Shown: positions 52,058 to 61,361, counted from the first letter of the stretch. The stretch: DNA of 64,000 bases from Collinsella tanakaei (GCF_021531055.1 NZ_JADYTL010000002.1:1-64000); one strand, 5' to 3'. Notes: generated from the sequence alone by a model not told the origin. Translations and numbers: made by a program.

Positions 52058-52105
52058 CGGCGGGCGGTCCGCTCGGGGCGTTGGCGTCTGCCCGTGCACG
52101 CCCGT

Positions 52106-52264
52106 CTTGCTGAATTTGCACTTTTAGGGGGTTTTGAGGGCGCCTTTTTGGAATGCGGCGGATTTCCGGCCTTTTCGTAAAAACGGCGATTGTCTGACCT
52201 GCGCTTTTATTACCAGCCAAAACGGACAGAATCGAAAACCCCCGAAAAGTGCAAATTCAGCAAG
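52106..52264. repeat. MITE-like element with 30-bp terminal inverted repeats
   Basis: Arms 52106-52135 and 52235-52264 match at 29 of 30 positions (outer end CTTGCTGAATTTGCACTTTT). The 99-base interior shows no gene. The size and long near-perfect ends resemble a non-autonomous transposable element. It fills most of the gap behind yaaA. Confidence 0.75.
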
Positions 52265-52327
52265 TTGGGCTCCGGACAAACGCGGTTACCTACCGGTACC
52301 CAACCGCCGTAACCGCAGGATTATGTT

Positions 52328-52530
52328 TTACATATTCAGATAATCCCATATAACAATGAGCATATAGATGAGAGCGGGAATGGCGATGATCCACGAGCAG
52401 CAACCGCAGCTACAGCCCCACCGCCGGAATCACCGCCGCGCGAGGAGCTGCTTGCCCACCAATAGGCGACCCCCGAATCCATATACGTAATGTGCCCGCC
52501 GCCGTTCTGTTCGTTAGAACTGTGATTCAA
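52328..52530 (-). pseudogene. Small Gly/Cys-rich membrane protein gene, frameshifted
   Basis: From a TTG at 52530 (GGGGGAA just upstream) the frame reads NHSSNEQNGGGHITYMDSGV...SSSRGGDSGGG and then loses sense. Inserting one G in the G4 run (plus-strand C4 at 52416-52419) continues as GGGGCSCGCCSWIIAIPALIY and a hydrophobic end WDYLNM with a stop at 52328. A glycine-cysteine hinge before a terminal membrane span is typical of small surface-associated proteins. It follows the 71-residue gene by 68 bases. Broken or misread by one base. Confidence 0.5.
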
Positions 52531-52598
52531 CGTTCCCCCTACCCAACCATCAAAACATCGCTGGACGATAAGCCCTGTTCCCGCAGACAAGCACGGCG

Positions 52599-52814
52599 TC
52601 ACCCGCAACATACGAGTGCGAGCATAAAGAAAATCGCGACAGCGCCCAAGGGGATCACGCAGCCCAAGAACATGTAGCCACATGTTCCCGGCTCATTATC
52701 GCCGGGCTCGGAGTTATACATGGTGCGCATTTCCTCTTCGTACATGAGGTTCGCAAACGATCGGTCACCGATACCGAGGTGCCCGTCGTCATCTCTGTCC
52801 AAGAAGTCTTTCAT
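52599..52814 (-). CDS. Small EF-hand-like membrane protein
   Basis: A 71-residue protein. Residues 3-16 (DFLDRDDDGHLGIGD) match a calcium-binding EF-hand loop, D-x-D-x-D-G with an acidic end. A helical segment follows, then a membrane span GYMFLGCVIPLGAVAIFFMLALV near the C-terminus. ATG 52814 has GGAGGAAG three bases upstream of the spacer. The function is unknown; the same EF-hand plus membrane plan appears in the LRR protein at 48 kb. Confidence 0.7.
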   Translation of the reverse strand: MKDFLDRDDDGHLGIGDRSFANLMYEEEMRTMYNSEPGDNEPGTCGYMFLGCVIPLGAVAIFFMLALVCCG

Positions 52815-53007
52815 GCGCTTCCTCCGCGGCCTGACCCGTTGGGCCCCCATTGCTCCGATGATACCCAAAGGGTTGCGAATGACATGCAACGTGATGGATC
52901 AGCGGTGCAGGTGGGCTTGGCTTGATGCGGGGAATCCTGGGCCGAGGAATGTTCGCACCGGATAGGCGTAGCCAGCTTGTTTGCCAGTCAGAAAGCCTCA
53001 AATCCAT

Positions 53008-53039
53008 AATGTAGAAAAACCCCTGGGGTTATTTTACCT
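53008..53039. repeat. Imperfect CCCCTGGGG palindrome upstream of thi operon
   Basis: AATGTAGAAAAACCCC and GGGGTTATTTTACCT form the same palindrome family as at 26.6 kb with several mismatches. It lies immediately before the thiC promoter. Confidence 0.65.
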
Positions 53040-53045
53040 GTTGCA

Positions 53046-53075
53046 TTGAGCCATCCGACGCCAACGCGCTATAAT
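53046..53075 (+). promoter_or_regulatory. Promoter of the thi operon
   Basis: TTGAGC (53046-53051), 18 bases, then a consensus TATAAT (53070-53075), ahead of the TPP riboswitch. Confidence 0.7.
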
Positions 53076-53093
53076 CACGTCGACAATCGCATA

Positions 53094-53187
53094 TCACGGG
53101 GAGCTTGCAGGACACCACGGCAGGCTGAGAGGGGGCGCGTCCCGCCCCGACCCGACGAACCTGATATGGGTAATGCCAACGAAGGGA
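53094..53187 (+). promoter_or_regulatory. TPP riboswitch (THI element)
   Basis: The conserved core is readable: CTGAGAGG (53124-53131), ACCTGATATGGGTAATGCCAA (split over 53159-53179) and the closing CGAAGGGA. The last conserved part overlaps the AGGGAG ribosome site of thiC, so ligand binding should hide it and block translation. It controls thiC and probably the whole thi operon in response to thiamine pyrophosphate. Confidence 0.95.
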
Positions 53188-53195
53188 GCATGCGT

Positions 53196-54554
<1,359 letters not shown>

Positions 54555-54561
54555 GGCTTTG

Positions 54562-54655
54562 GGCAGACCCGGCGCTTACAGGTCCGTCCTCAAACAGCTT
54601 CGCGCCCTTCGGGCGCTGCAGAACTGCGGGCGGACCCGTAAGCGCCGGGTCTGCC
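54562..54655. repeat. Inverted repeat behind thiC, 25-bp arms
   Basis: Arms 54562-54586 and 54631-54655 pair with one mismatch; the loop carries a smaller stem GCGCCC-TTC-GGGCGC (54602 onward). It follows the thiC stop directly and could attenuate transcription into thiM, though no T-run is present. Confidence 0.65.
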
Positions 54656-54758
54656 ACAACCACCCCTTCGTGCCGCGCGAGGTCGGTCGGCGTGCGCACA
54701 GCTTGTCGACGACGTGCTGGGCGGTATGGAGTGGTTGAAGCTTATACGTTTGTTGGAT

Positions 54759-54830
54759 CGGTTACGTTGTTGCGGGCGTTTGGCCCGTTGTTGAAACGAT
54801 TGCGGGCGCACGGTCCGCAATTGAAAGGAT
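54759..54830 (+). promoter_or_regulatory. Tandem duplicated stem-loop leader before thiM
   Basis: Two similar ~29-base units, each TTGCGGGCG...CCGTTGTTGAAA or TTGCGGGCG...CCGCAATTGAAA, can each fold into a short stem and sit just upstream of the thiM ATG. The second overlaps the AAAGGA ribosome site. No CTGAGA core exists, so it is not a second TPP riboswitch. Confidence 0.45.
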
Positions 54831-54837
54831 TTTAAAA

Positions 54838-55671
54838 ATGGATATGAACATGCTTGGAACTGCTTTGGATAACGTTCGTGCCGGCGTGCCGCTGGTGCAT
54901 TGCATCACCAACTATGTGACGGTCAACGACTGCGCCAACGCGCTACTCGCGTGCGGCGGCTCCCCCATCATGAGCGACGAGCCCGCCGACGTGGAGGACA
55001 TCACGTCCATCTGCGGCGGCCTCGTGCTCAACATCGGCACACTCAACCAGCGCTCCATCGAGGGCATGCGTGTGGCCGGCAAGCGCGCCGCCGAGCTCGG
55101 CCACACGATTGTGCTCGACCCGGTGGGCGCCGGCGCGAGCGCGCTGCGCACCGCCACCGCCTCCGAGCTCATCGACACCCTGCCCATCACCGTCGTGCGC
55201 GGCAACATGAGCGAGGTCAAGGCCATCGCGGGCGCCGCCTCGTCGACCCGCGGCGTGGATGTGAACCCCGATGATGCCGTCACCGAGGACAACCTCGCCG
55301 CGAGCGCCGCGTTCGCGCGCGAGCTCGCTGCGAAGCTCGGCGCCGTCGTGGCCATCACCGGCGCTATCGACATCGTGGCCTCGGCCGACCGTGCGGTCGC
55401 CATCCGCAACGGCGTGGCCACCATGGGCAAGATCACCGGCACTGGCTGCATGCTCTCCTGTGTGGTCGCCGCCTACGCCGTCGCCAACCCCGACGACGTC
55501 TTCGATGCCACCGTCGCCGCCATCGCCGGCCACGGCCTTGCCGGTGAGATCGCCGCGGCGCGCATGACGCCCGCCGACGGCAACGGCAGCCTGCGCACCT
55601 ACCTGCTCGACGCCATCTGCAACATGGACGCCGCGACGCTCGTCGCCGGCGCACGCGTGGAGGAGCTGTAA
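54838..55671 (+). CDS. thiM: Hydroxyethylthiazole kinase ThiM
   Basis: A 277-residue ribokinase-like enzyme that phosphorylates hydroxyethylthiazole for salvage. Motifs: VPLVHCITNYVTVNDCANALLACGGSPIM, LDPVGAGASALRT, VVRGNMSEVKAI and the catalytic KITGTGCMLS. AAAGGA precedes ATG 54838. Its stop overlaps the next start as TAATG. With thiC and thiED but no thiazole synthase genes here, the cell likely makes the pyrimidine and salvages the thiazole. Confidence 0.97.
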   Translation: MDMNMLGTALDNVRAGVPLVHCITNYVTVNDCANALLACGGSPIMSDEPADVEDITSICGGLVLNIGTLNQRSIEGMRVAGKRAAELGHTIVLDPVGAGASALRTATASELIDTLPITVVRGNMSEVKAIAGAASSTRGVDVNPDDAVTEDNLAASAAFARELAAKLGAVVAITGAIDIVASADRAVAIRNGVATMGKITGTGCMLSCVVAAYAVANPDDVFDATVAAIAGHGLAGEIAAARMTPADGNGSLRTYLLDAICNMDAATLVAGARVEEL

Positions 55672-57164
55672 TGGCCGCCGTTGCCCGCGGGCCCTGGACG
55701 CCCGCGGACATCCGTGCCGGCATGTTCCTGTACGCCGTGACGGATTCCGCATGGCTGCATGGCCGCACGCTCGCCGCATGCGTGCAGCAGGCGATCGACG
55801 GCGGCGCCACCTTCGTGCAGCTGCGCGAGAAGCACATGACGACCGACGAGCTCGTCGCCGAAGCGGCGACCATCCTGCCGATCTGCCGCGCGGCGCACGT
55901 GCCGTTTTTGATCGACGATGACGTCGAGGCGGCACGGCGCTCCGGTGCCGACGGCGTGCACGTGGGCCAGTCCGACACCGCCTGCGCCGAGGCGCGACGC
56001 GTGCTGGGGCCCAACGCCATCATCGGCGTGTCGGCGCAGACCGTGGAGCAGGCGCGCGCCGCCGAGGCCGCAGGCGCGGACTACCTGGGCGTTGGCGCGC
56101 TCATCCCCACCCCCACCAAGCCGGACGCGGTCGACGTCACGCGTGACGAACTCGCTGCGATCTGCGCTGCCGTGGATATCCCCGTGGTGGGTATCGGCGG
56201 TCTGCATGCCGACACGCTCGACGTGCTCGACGGCACCGGCGTTGCGGGTGCAGCGGTGGTGTCGGCGATCTTTGCCGCCGACGACATCACGGCCGCCACG
56301 CGCGAGCTGGCGGACAAGCTGACAAGTTTGAACCTGGCACCATCTTGTCGCTTTACCGCGCCTGCCGTGCTCTCGATCGCCGGGTCCGACTCGAGCGGTG
56401 GCGCCGGCATCCAAGCCGACATCAAGACCATCGCCGCCAACGGGCTGTTTGCCGAGACGGCCATCACCGCGCTCACCGCGCAGAACACCCTGGGCGTGCG
56501 TGACGTGCTCGAGGCCACGCCGGCCTTCGTCGCCGAGCAGATCGACGCCGTGTTCGAGGACATTCCCCCTGCGGCGGTGAAGATCGGCATGGTGTCGTCG
56601 TCGGCCATCATCGAGGCGATCGCCGAGCGGCTGGAAAAGTGGAAGGCCGCGAACATCGTGGTCGACCCGGTCATGGTCGCGACGTCGGGCGCACGCCTGA
56701 TCAGCGACAGTGCGAGCGAGGCACTCACCGGCAAGCTGCTTCCCCTCGCCCGCGTCATCACGCCTAACATACCCGAAGCCGAGGCGCTCACGGGACGCAC
56801 GATCGATAGCGAGGAAGCGCAGGCCGCCGCGGCGACCGAGCTCGCGCGCCGCTTTGGCTGCGCCGCGCTCGTCAAGGGCGGCCACGGCGTGGCGGACGCC
56901 AACGATGTGCTCGCCGAGCCCGCCGCCGACGGCGATGCGGAACCCCGGCTCACCTGGTTTCGCCACGAGCGCATCGACACTGACAACACGCATGGGACGG
57001 GCTGCACGCTCTCGTCGGCCATCGCCTGCGGTCTTGCCCGCGGACTCGACGTCCCACAGGCGGTCGAGCAGGCCAAGGCCTACCTCACGGGCGCCCTTGC
57101 CGCCGGCCTGGACCTGGGCCACGGCTCCGGTCCGGTCGACCACATGTGGCAGCATCGCGGTTGA
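55671..57164 (+). CDS. thiED: ThiE-ThiD fusion: thiamine phosphate synthase / HMP-P kinase
   Basis: A 497-residue bifunctional protein. Residues ~15-210 are ThiE, which joins HMP-PP and thiazole phosphate: FVQLREKHM, FLIDDDVEAARRSGADGVHVGQSD, YLGVGALIPTPTK and VVGIGGLH. Residues ~225-497 are ThiD, which phosphorylates HMP and HMP-P: SIAGSDSSGGAGIQADIKT, KIGMVSS, VDPVMVATSGA and the catalytic NTHGTGCTLSSAIA. The order E-D is found in several actinobacteria. TAATG coupling to thiM ensures joint expression under the TPP riboswitch. Confidence 0.96.
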   Translation: MAAVARGPWTPADIRAGMFLYAVTDSAWLHGRTLAACVQQAIDGGATFVQLREKHMTTDELVAEAATILPICRAAHVPFLIDDDVEAARRSGADGVHVGQSDTACAEARRVLGPNAIIGVSAQTVEQARAAEAAGADYLGVGALIPTPTKPDAVDVTRDELAAICAAVDIPVVGIGGLHADTLDVLDGTGVAGAAVVSAIFAADDITAATRELADKLTSLNLAPSCRFTAPAVLSIAGSDSSGGAGIQADIKTIAANGLFAETAITALTAQNTLGVRDVLEATPAFVAEQIDAVFEDIPPAAVKIGMVSSSAIIEAIAERLEKWKAANIVVDPVMVATSGARLISDSASEALTGKLLPLARVITPNIPEAEALTGRTIDSEEAQAAAATELARRFGCAALVKGGHGVADANDVLAEPAADGDAEPRLTWFRHERIDTDNTHGTGCTLSSAIACGLARGLDVPQAVEQAKAYLTGALAAGLDLGHGSGPVDHMWQHRG

Positions 57165-57271
57165 CGGGAACGTCATCGCACGAGCCGCTTCTGAAAACTC
57201 TTGGGCCACGCGCCGTACAGAAACGATAGGCGCGTGGCCTGCTGGGTTGGCGCGCGGGGCTCGACCCCGGC

Positions 57272-57577
57272 AATTGGGGCCCCGCACTGACAGTGGGAAC
57301 TCAGCATTGACAGGCAGAACTCCGTACTGACAAGCAAGACTCACTACTGACACAACCGGGCTCAATAAGAGGGTTTGTGTCAGTAGTGAGTTTCTACCGT
57401 CAATACAGGGTCTCGAGTGTCAGTTCTGAGTTCCCGCCATCGGTGCAAAGCTCCACCCGTCAGCGCTGAGTTTCTGTTGTCAGTACGGTGCCCTGCCCGC
57501 CAGCGCGAAGCCCACGGACCAGCACAGAGCCCCACCCGCCTGCACGGAATCACGGCTGGCAGCTGGCCTACCCCACC
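57272..57577. repeat. Mirrored array of degenerate 20-bp repeats
   Basis: About nine units with consensus GTCAGTRCTGAGTTYCNCCY run rightwards from 57379 (starts 57379, 57399, 57419, 57439, 57459, 57479, 57499, 57518, 57538). About four or five units with the same consensus run leftwards on the minus strand from 57358 to 57272. The period is 20 bases with no spacers. The centre is a perfect 17-base inverted repeat (57339-57355 with 57375-57391). Units decay with distance from the centre. It lies between the convergent thiED and YfcC genes. Confidence 0.8.
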
Positions 57578-57611
57578 TCGGTACCACCTGCACCGAACCC
57601 CGCCGCAACGC

Positions 57612-57651
57612 AAAAGCCCGCCGTGCCCCACGAATAGGGGACACGGCGGGC
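57612..57651 (-). terminator. Terminator of the YfcC gene
   Basis: GCCCGCCGTGCCCC (57616-57629) pairs with GGGGACACGGCGGGC (57637-57651); the minus strand continues into TTTT. Confidence 0.85.
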
Positions 57652-57680
57652 CAGAACGTCGCCGGATGGCAGCGTGAACG

Positions 57681-59192
57681 TTACAGCACCATCAACGCAC
57701 CGGTCGTGATGACGACGCTCGCCACCGCGATCACGATGATGGGCACGAGCGCCCACTTGAGCCAGGTGGGATACTGCACGCGTGCGAGCAGCAGGCCGGG
57801 CAGGAACACCGCCGTGGGGCTGAACAGGTTCGCCAGGCCGTTGGCAGCGCAGAAGATCGCGATGATGACCTCGGGCGGGAAGCCCAGGTTGGCGGCCAGG
57901 GGCCCGAGGATGGGCATAGAGATGGTCGCCAGGGCCGAGGTGGACGTGATGACCACGGACAGGCCCAGGTACACGAGATAGCACAGCGGACCGAAGACGA
58001 GCGCGCTCGTGCCGGCGAGGGCCGCCGACGCGTTGTCGAGGATCACGATGTCCAAACCGGTCTCGCCCATGAGGATCGAGATGGCGCGCGACAGGCCGAC
58101 CATGAGGGCGACGCCGATCATGTCGCCGGCGCCGTCGAGGAAGCCGTCGACGATCTCGTTCTCATGCAGGCCGCCCAGGATGCCGATGATGATCGCCATG
58201 ATGAAGAACCACACGGACGCGTCGTTGAAGTACCACTCACCGATGGGGTTGCCGGTGAGCAGGCCGCTCCACGGCATGACCGACCAGGCCTCGGCAGCCT
58301 CGTCGTAGACGCCACCGGCGGTGAAGATGGTCACGCCGAAGTCCTCCCAGGGGATGAAGCCGCAGATCATGACCACGAACGACAGGCCGAACAGCGCGAG
58401 CGCGATCTTGCGCTTGGGGGTGAACTCGAGCGTCTGGGTCGTGGCGGCGTCGGCGTCCTTGCCGTACGCCTCCTCGGCGGCCTTCTGCTCTTGCAGCGAC
58501 AGGATGGTCGAACCCTTGTCACGACGCACGCGGTTGGCGTAGCGCAGGATGAAGAACAGGGCGATCGCATAGCTCACCACGGTGAGGATGAGGCCGAGAC
58601 CGATCACGATGGCCTGGTTGGCCTCGATGCCCACGCTGGACAGCGAGTCGATGGCGACGCCCACCGCGAAGGGGTTGACCGTGGAGCCGAGGCAGCCCAC
58701 GCCGGCGCCGAGCAGCACCGCGGCGCTCGCGACCATCGTGTCGAAGCCCGCCGCGAACAGCGTGGCCGACAGCAGGGCGTAAAACGGGATGGTCTCCTCG
58801 CAGAAGCCGTAGGTGGAGCCCATGACGGCGAAGACCGCCATGATGGCGGCGATGAGCACCGTCTCGTGACCGTGAAGCGCACGGACGAGCGCGGCGATAC
58901 CGGCGTCGAGGGCGCCGAGCTTGTTCACGATGCCCAGGCAGCCGCCGAGCAGCAGCAGGAACAGCGAAACCTCGATACCGTCGAGGAAGCCCGAGATGGG
59001 CGACACGAGGATGTCGGACAGCGATGCCGCCGTGATGTCGGGAACGACCTGCGCCAGCAGGATCGTCGCCACGCCCACGAGCAGCGTGATGACGATGAGG
59101 ATGGTGTACGAGGAGATCATGACCTTCTGTTCGGCCTGTTTCCCCTCGTTCGGCTCGAGCTCGATGTCCGAGCCGGTTTGGTTGGATGCCAT
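57681..59192 (-). CDS. YfcC-family membrane transporter
   Basis: A 503-residue ion-transporter-superfamily protein with about 12-13 spans. Family features are the GSTYGFCEETIPFYALL and GAGVGCLGSTVNPFAVG re-entrant segments and the C-terminal TSALATISMPILGPLA and GLANLFSPTAVFLPGLLLARV. YfcC relatives transport C4-dicarboxylates, basic amino acids or short peptides; in fermenting anaerobes an amino-acid exchanger is likely, but substrate is not readable. It has its own terminator and a repeat-rich upstream region. Confidence 0.93.
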   Translation of the reverse strand: MASNQTGSDIELEPNEGKQAEQKVMISSYTILIVITLLVGVATILLAQVVPDITAASLSDILVSPISGFLDGIEVSLFLLLLGGCLGIVNKLGALDAGIAALVRALHGHETVLIAAIMAVFAVMGSTYGFCEETIPFYALLSATLFAAGFDTMVASAAVLLGAGVGCLGSTVNPFAVGVAIDSLSSVGIEANQAIVIGLGLILTVVSYAIALFFILRYANRVRRDKGSTILSLQEQKAAEEAYGKDADAATTQTLEFTPKRKIALALFGLSFVVMICGFIPWEDFGVTIFTAGGVYDEAAEAWSVMPWSGLLTGNPIGEWYFNDASVWFFIMAIIIGILGGLHENEIVDGFLDGAGDMIGVALMVGLSRAISILMGETGLDIVILDNASAALAGTSALVFGPLCYLVYLGLSVVITSTSALATISMPILGPLAANLGFPPEVIIAIFCAANGLANLFSPTAVFLPGLLLARVQYPTWLKWALVPIIVIAVASVVITTGALMVL

Positions 59193-59378
59193 ACGAACCT
59201 CCGTTGGTTTTCCAATACAACGCGCATAATAGTACCGCGATTATGCATGTTGGGTCGCGAGAATAATGCGACACCCGATTATTTATGCGTAGCATTTGTG
59301 CTGCTACAACCTATCGTGGCGAATGGTAATGGCGCTTTTCCACGCTAAAGAATGCAAGGTCATATGCATATTTCCATG

Positions 59379-59462
59379 GGTTGGTTGGGGACGTGCTCGT
59401 TTCAACCCATCTCGTTTACGGTTGGTTGGGGACATGTTCGTTTCAACCATCGCGTTTACGGT
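59379..59462 (+). repeat. Tandem duplication of a 41-bp unit
   Basis: GGTTGGTTGGGGAC-TG-TCGTTTCAACC...CGTTTACG occurs twice, starting at 59379 and 59420, with few differences. The second copy runs into the inverted repeat at 59453. Confidence 0.7.
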
Positions 59463-59579
59463 TCGGTTTTGAGCGGATACCCCGAGTAGAAAGGCCCAGG
59501 AGTGCAGAAGACCTGCAGGTGGAGAGCTCGGTGCTTTGACGTCTACTCGGAAGAGCCCTCCAAAACCGAACCGTAAACG
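59453..59579. repeat. MITE-like inverted repeat with CGTTTACGGTTCGGTTTT ends
   Basis: Outer arms 59453-59470 and 59562-59579 are perfectly complementary; inner CCGAGTAG (59482-59489) and CTACTCGG (59543-59550) also pair. The 50-base loop contains the palindrome ACCTGCAGGT. The string CCGAGTAGAAA recurs at 16-26 at the left end of the window, so the element is probably dispersed. Confidence 0.75.
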
Positions 59580-59661
59580 GGAACGTCGGAAACACCGGCT
59601 CAAAAACGGCGGCAAAGCACGCATGCGCATCCCCCGCGTCCCGTCGACAGCTCAAACGCCG

Positions 59662-60327
59662 TCAATCCTCGGCGATGCGGACACCCAATAGCTCGGCCAG
59701 GGCTAGCGCCTGCTCGGGGCTGACCGTGCAGCCGCGAAGCTCGCGGTAGTCGGCCGAAAGCACGGGCGCCGCAAACGTGCAGCTCGATACATCGATGCCG
59801 AAAAGCGGGGTACCGAACACATCGAGCCGCGTCAAGTCGCACCCGTCGAGCTCGACATGCTTGAGCTTGGCGCGCTGCATCGCCGCCTCGCAAAAACGCG
59901 TGCCGACCGCGCGCAGTCGGTCGATCGAGCTCTCGGACAGGTTCGCGTAGCTCAAATCGCACGATGAGAACAGCGTGCTCGCGATGCGTGCCTGCGCCAA
60001 GCTGAGTCCCGGCCCCGAACAGTCGACGACATCGACGCGGTTCAGCCATGCGCGGTCCATGGAGCAGCGGATAAAGCGACATCCGGAAAAGCGCACGTCG
60101 CGAAACGTGCAGCCCGAGAAGTCCACGCCCTCGAACAGGCAGCCGCGGAACAGCGCCGTCTCGAAGGTCGCCTCGTTCGCCTCCTCGTAGCACAGCTCGT
60201 GATCGCACAGCACGGTGTTGGACACCAAGGCGTCACCCTCGCCCATGCGGCCGCGCAGCTCGTCGATATCCATATGGAAGCCGAGCGTGTCGGGCACGCC
60301 GGCAAAGCCTCGGGGGGCACGACCCAT
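59662..60327 (-). CDS. Pentapeptide-repeat protein
   Basis: A 221-residue protein with pentapeptide repeats of A(D/N)Lxx type in the middle: TALFRGCLFEGVDFSGCTFRDVRFSGCRFI and SLAQARIASTLFSSCDLSYANLSES. These fold into a right-handed quadrilateral helix that can mimic DNA. The ATG at 60327 overlaps the upstream stop as TAATG, so it is coupled to the ADP-ribose hydrolase-like gene. Gyrase protection, as in Qnr, is one known role of the fold, but many members have no known role. Confidence 0.88.
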   Translation of the reverse strand: MGRAPRGFAGVPDTLGFHMDIDELRGRMGEGDALVSNTVLCDHELCYEEANEATFETALFRGCLFEGVDFSGCTFRDVRFSGCRFIRCSMDRAWLNRVDVVDCSGPGLSLAQARIASTLFSSCDLSYANLSESSIDRLRAVGTRFCEAAMQRAKLKHVELDGCDLTRLDVFGTPLFGIDVSSCTFAAPVLSADYRELRGCTVSPEQALALAELLGVRIAED

Positions 60328-61229
60328 TACAGGTACTTCCGCCAATCGTCCTCATCCTCATCGTCGTCCTGGACGACCTGCGCGGCAGCCGCAGCGCGCG
60401 CGGCCTGCGCCTCGGCGAACGACTGCTCGTTCTTGTCGGGGAACGCGGCGAACGCATGCTCGAAGCGCGCCAGGTTGTCGTCGTAGCGCGTCCGCGGAAT
60501 GGCGAAGATGACCTCCTCGAGCGCATGCGTACCAGAGGCGAGCTCCTCGCGGAACATCTCGGCGACCATGCTCGCATCCCAGCCGAACACGCCGCAGCCG
60601 TACGCGCCCAGCACGGCCTTCTTCTTACCCTGGGCATCGATGAGGGCGAGCGCGAACGCGATGCGGTCACGCATCGTCTGCGTCAGCATCTCGTCGGAGA
60701 CCTTGTAGTCGGCGCGGGCGCGGCGGGCGTTGGGCGCGGCGGCCACGATGACGTCGGCGTAGGCATGGATGCGGTCGCGGCCGAAGCGCACGGCGGGCAC
60801 GACCAGCGCGCGGTTGCGGTACAGCTCGCAGTTGAGGTTGCGGCGGCGGTTCTCGGTGTACCAGTCGCCGAAGCGCTCGAGCACGTTATACAGGTAGGAC
60901 TCGGTGCACAGGGCCTCCTCCTGCGCCATCGTGCCGCGGATGTAGCCGCCGCCGGGGTTCACGAACGAAGCGAAGTCGAGTACGGCCAGATCGCAGAACT
61001 CAGCGCGACCGCGGCCGTTTTCCAAGATGGCGGAGACGGCATCGGTCGCCATGATGCTGACCTTCGGCACGCAGCCCTCCTCGGGAGCAGCCGGCTGACG
61101 GTCGTAGCGCACCGTCCCCTCGAACGAGCGGTCGATCTCGCGCCCATAGCGGGCGGCCATCTGCTCGGTGTGCTTCTTGGCGGCGTCCGCACGCGCCATC
61201 TTGCGGGGGTTCCTGTTGCGCTCAGCCAT
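60327..61229 (-). CDS. PARG-like ADP-ribose glycohydrolase (TIGR02452 family)
   Basis: A 300-residue microbial PARG-type protein. The catalytic loop is FVNPGGGYIRGTMAQEEALC, with the G-G-G and the paired glutamates that cleave ADP-ribose bonds; the YNVLERFGDWYT and VLGAYGCGVFG segments complete the macrodomain. It would remove ADP-ribose from proteins or nucleic acids. The C-terminal ~20 residues are very acidic. It is translationally coupled to a pentapeptide-repeat gene, a pairing that may signal DNA-damage or toxin protection. Confidence 0.9.
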   Translation of the reverse strand: MAERNRNPRKMARADAAKKHTEQMAARYGREIDRSFEGTVRYDRQPAAPEEGCVPKVSIMATDAVSAILENGRGRAEFCDLAVLDFASFVNPGGGYIRGTMAQEEALCTESYLYNVLERFGDWYTENRRRNLNCELYRNRALVVPAVRFGRDRIHAYADVIVAAAPNARRARADYKVSDEMLTQTMRDRIAFALALIDAQGKKKAVLGAYGCGVFGWDASMVAEMFREELASGTHALEEVIFAIPRTRYDDNLARFEHAFAAFPDKNEQSFAEAQAARAAAAAQVVQDDDEDEDDWRKYL

Positions 61230-61361
61230 AGTCCACGCTCCTTAGCCGTATGCCGTGCGAGCGGCTCATTCATAGTCGACATGATAGACGAAACGGACAC
61301 GTCCCGCCCGCAGGAATACGGGGACCGGCGGCAAACGGACCGACACGCCGCAGACCTCCCC

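Noticed and set aside
54656-54837. Second TPP riboswitch before thiM
   Set aside because: No CTGAGA or ACCTGAT...GGTAATGCC core is present in the gap.
57272-57577. CRISPR array
   Set aside because: Units abut with a 20-bp period, are degenerate, occur in both orientations and have no unique spacers; no cas genes are present.
58164-59348. Plus-strand frame opposite the YfcC gene
   Set aside because: The minus strand encodes a clear transporter; the plus frame is charged low complexity.
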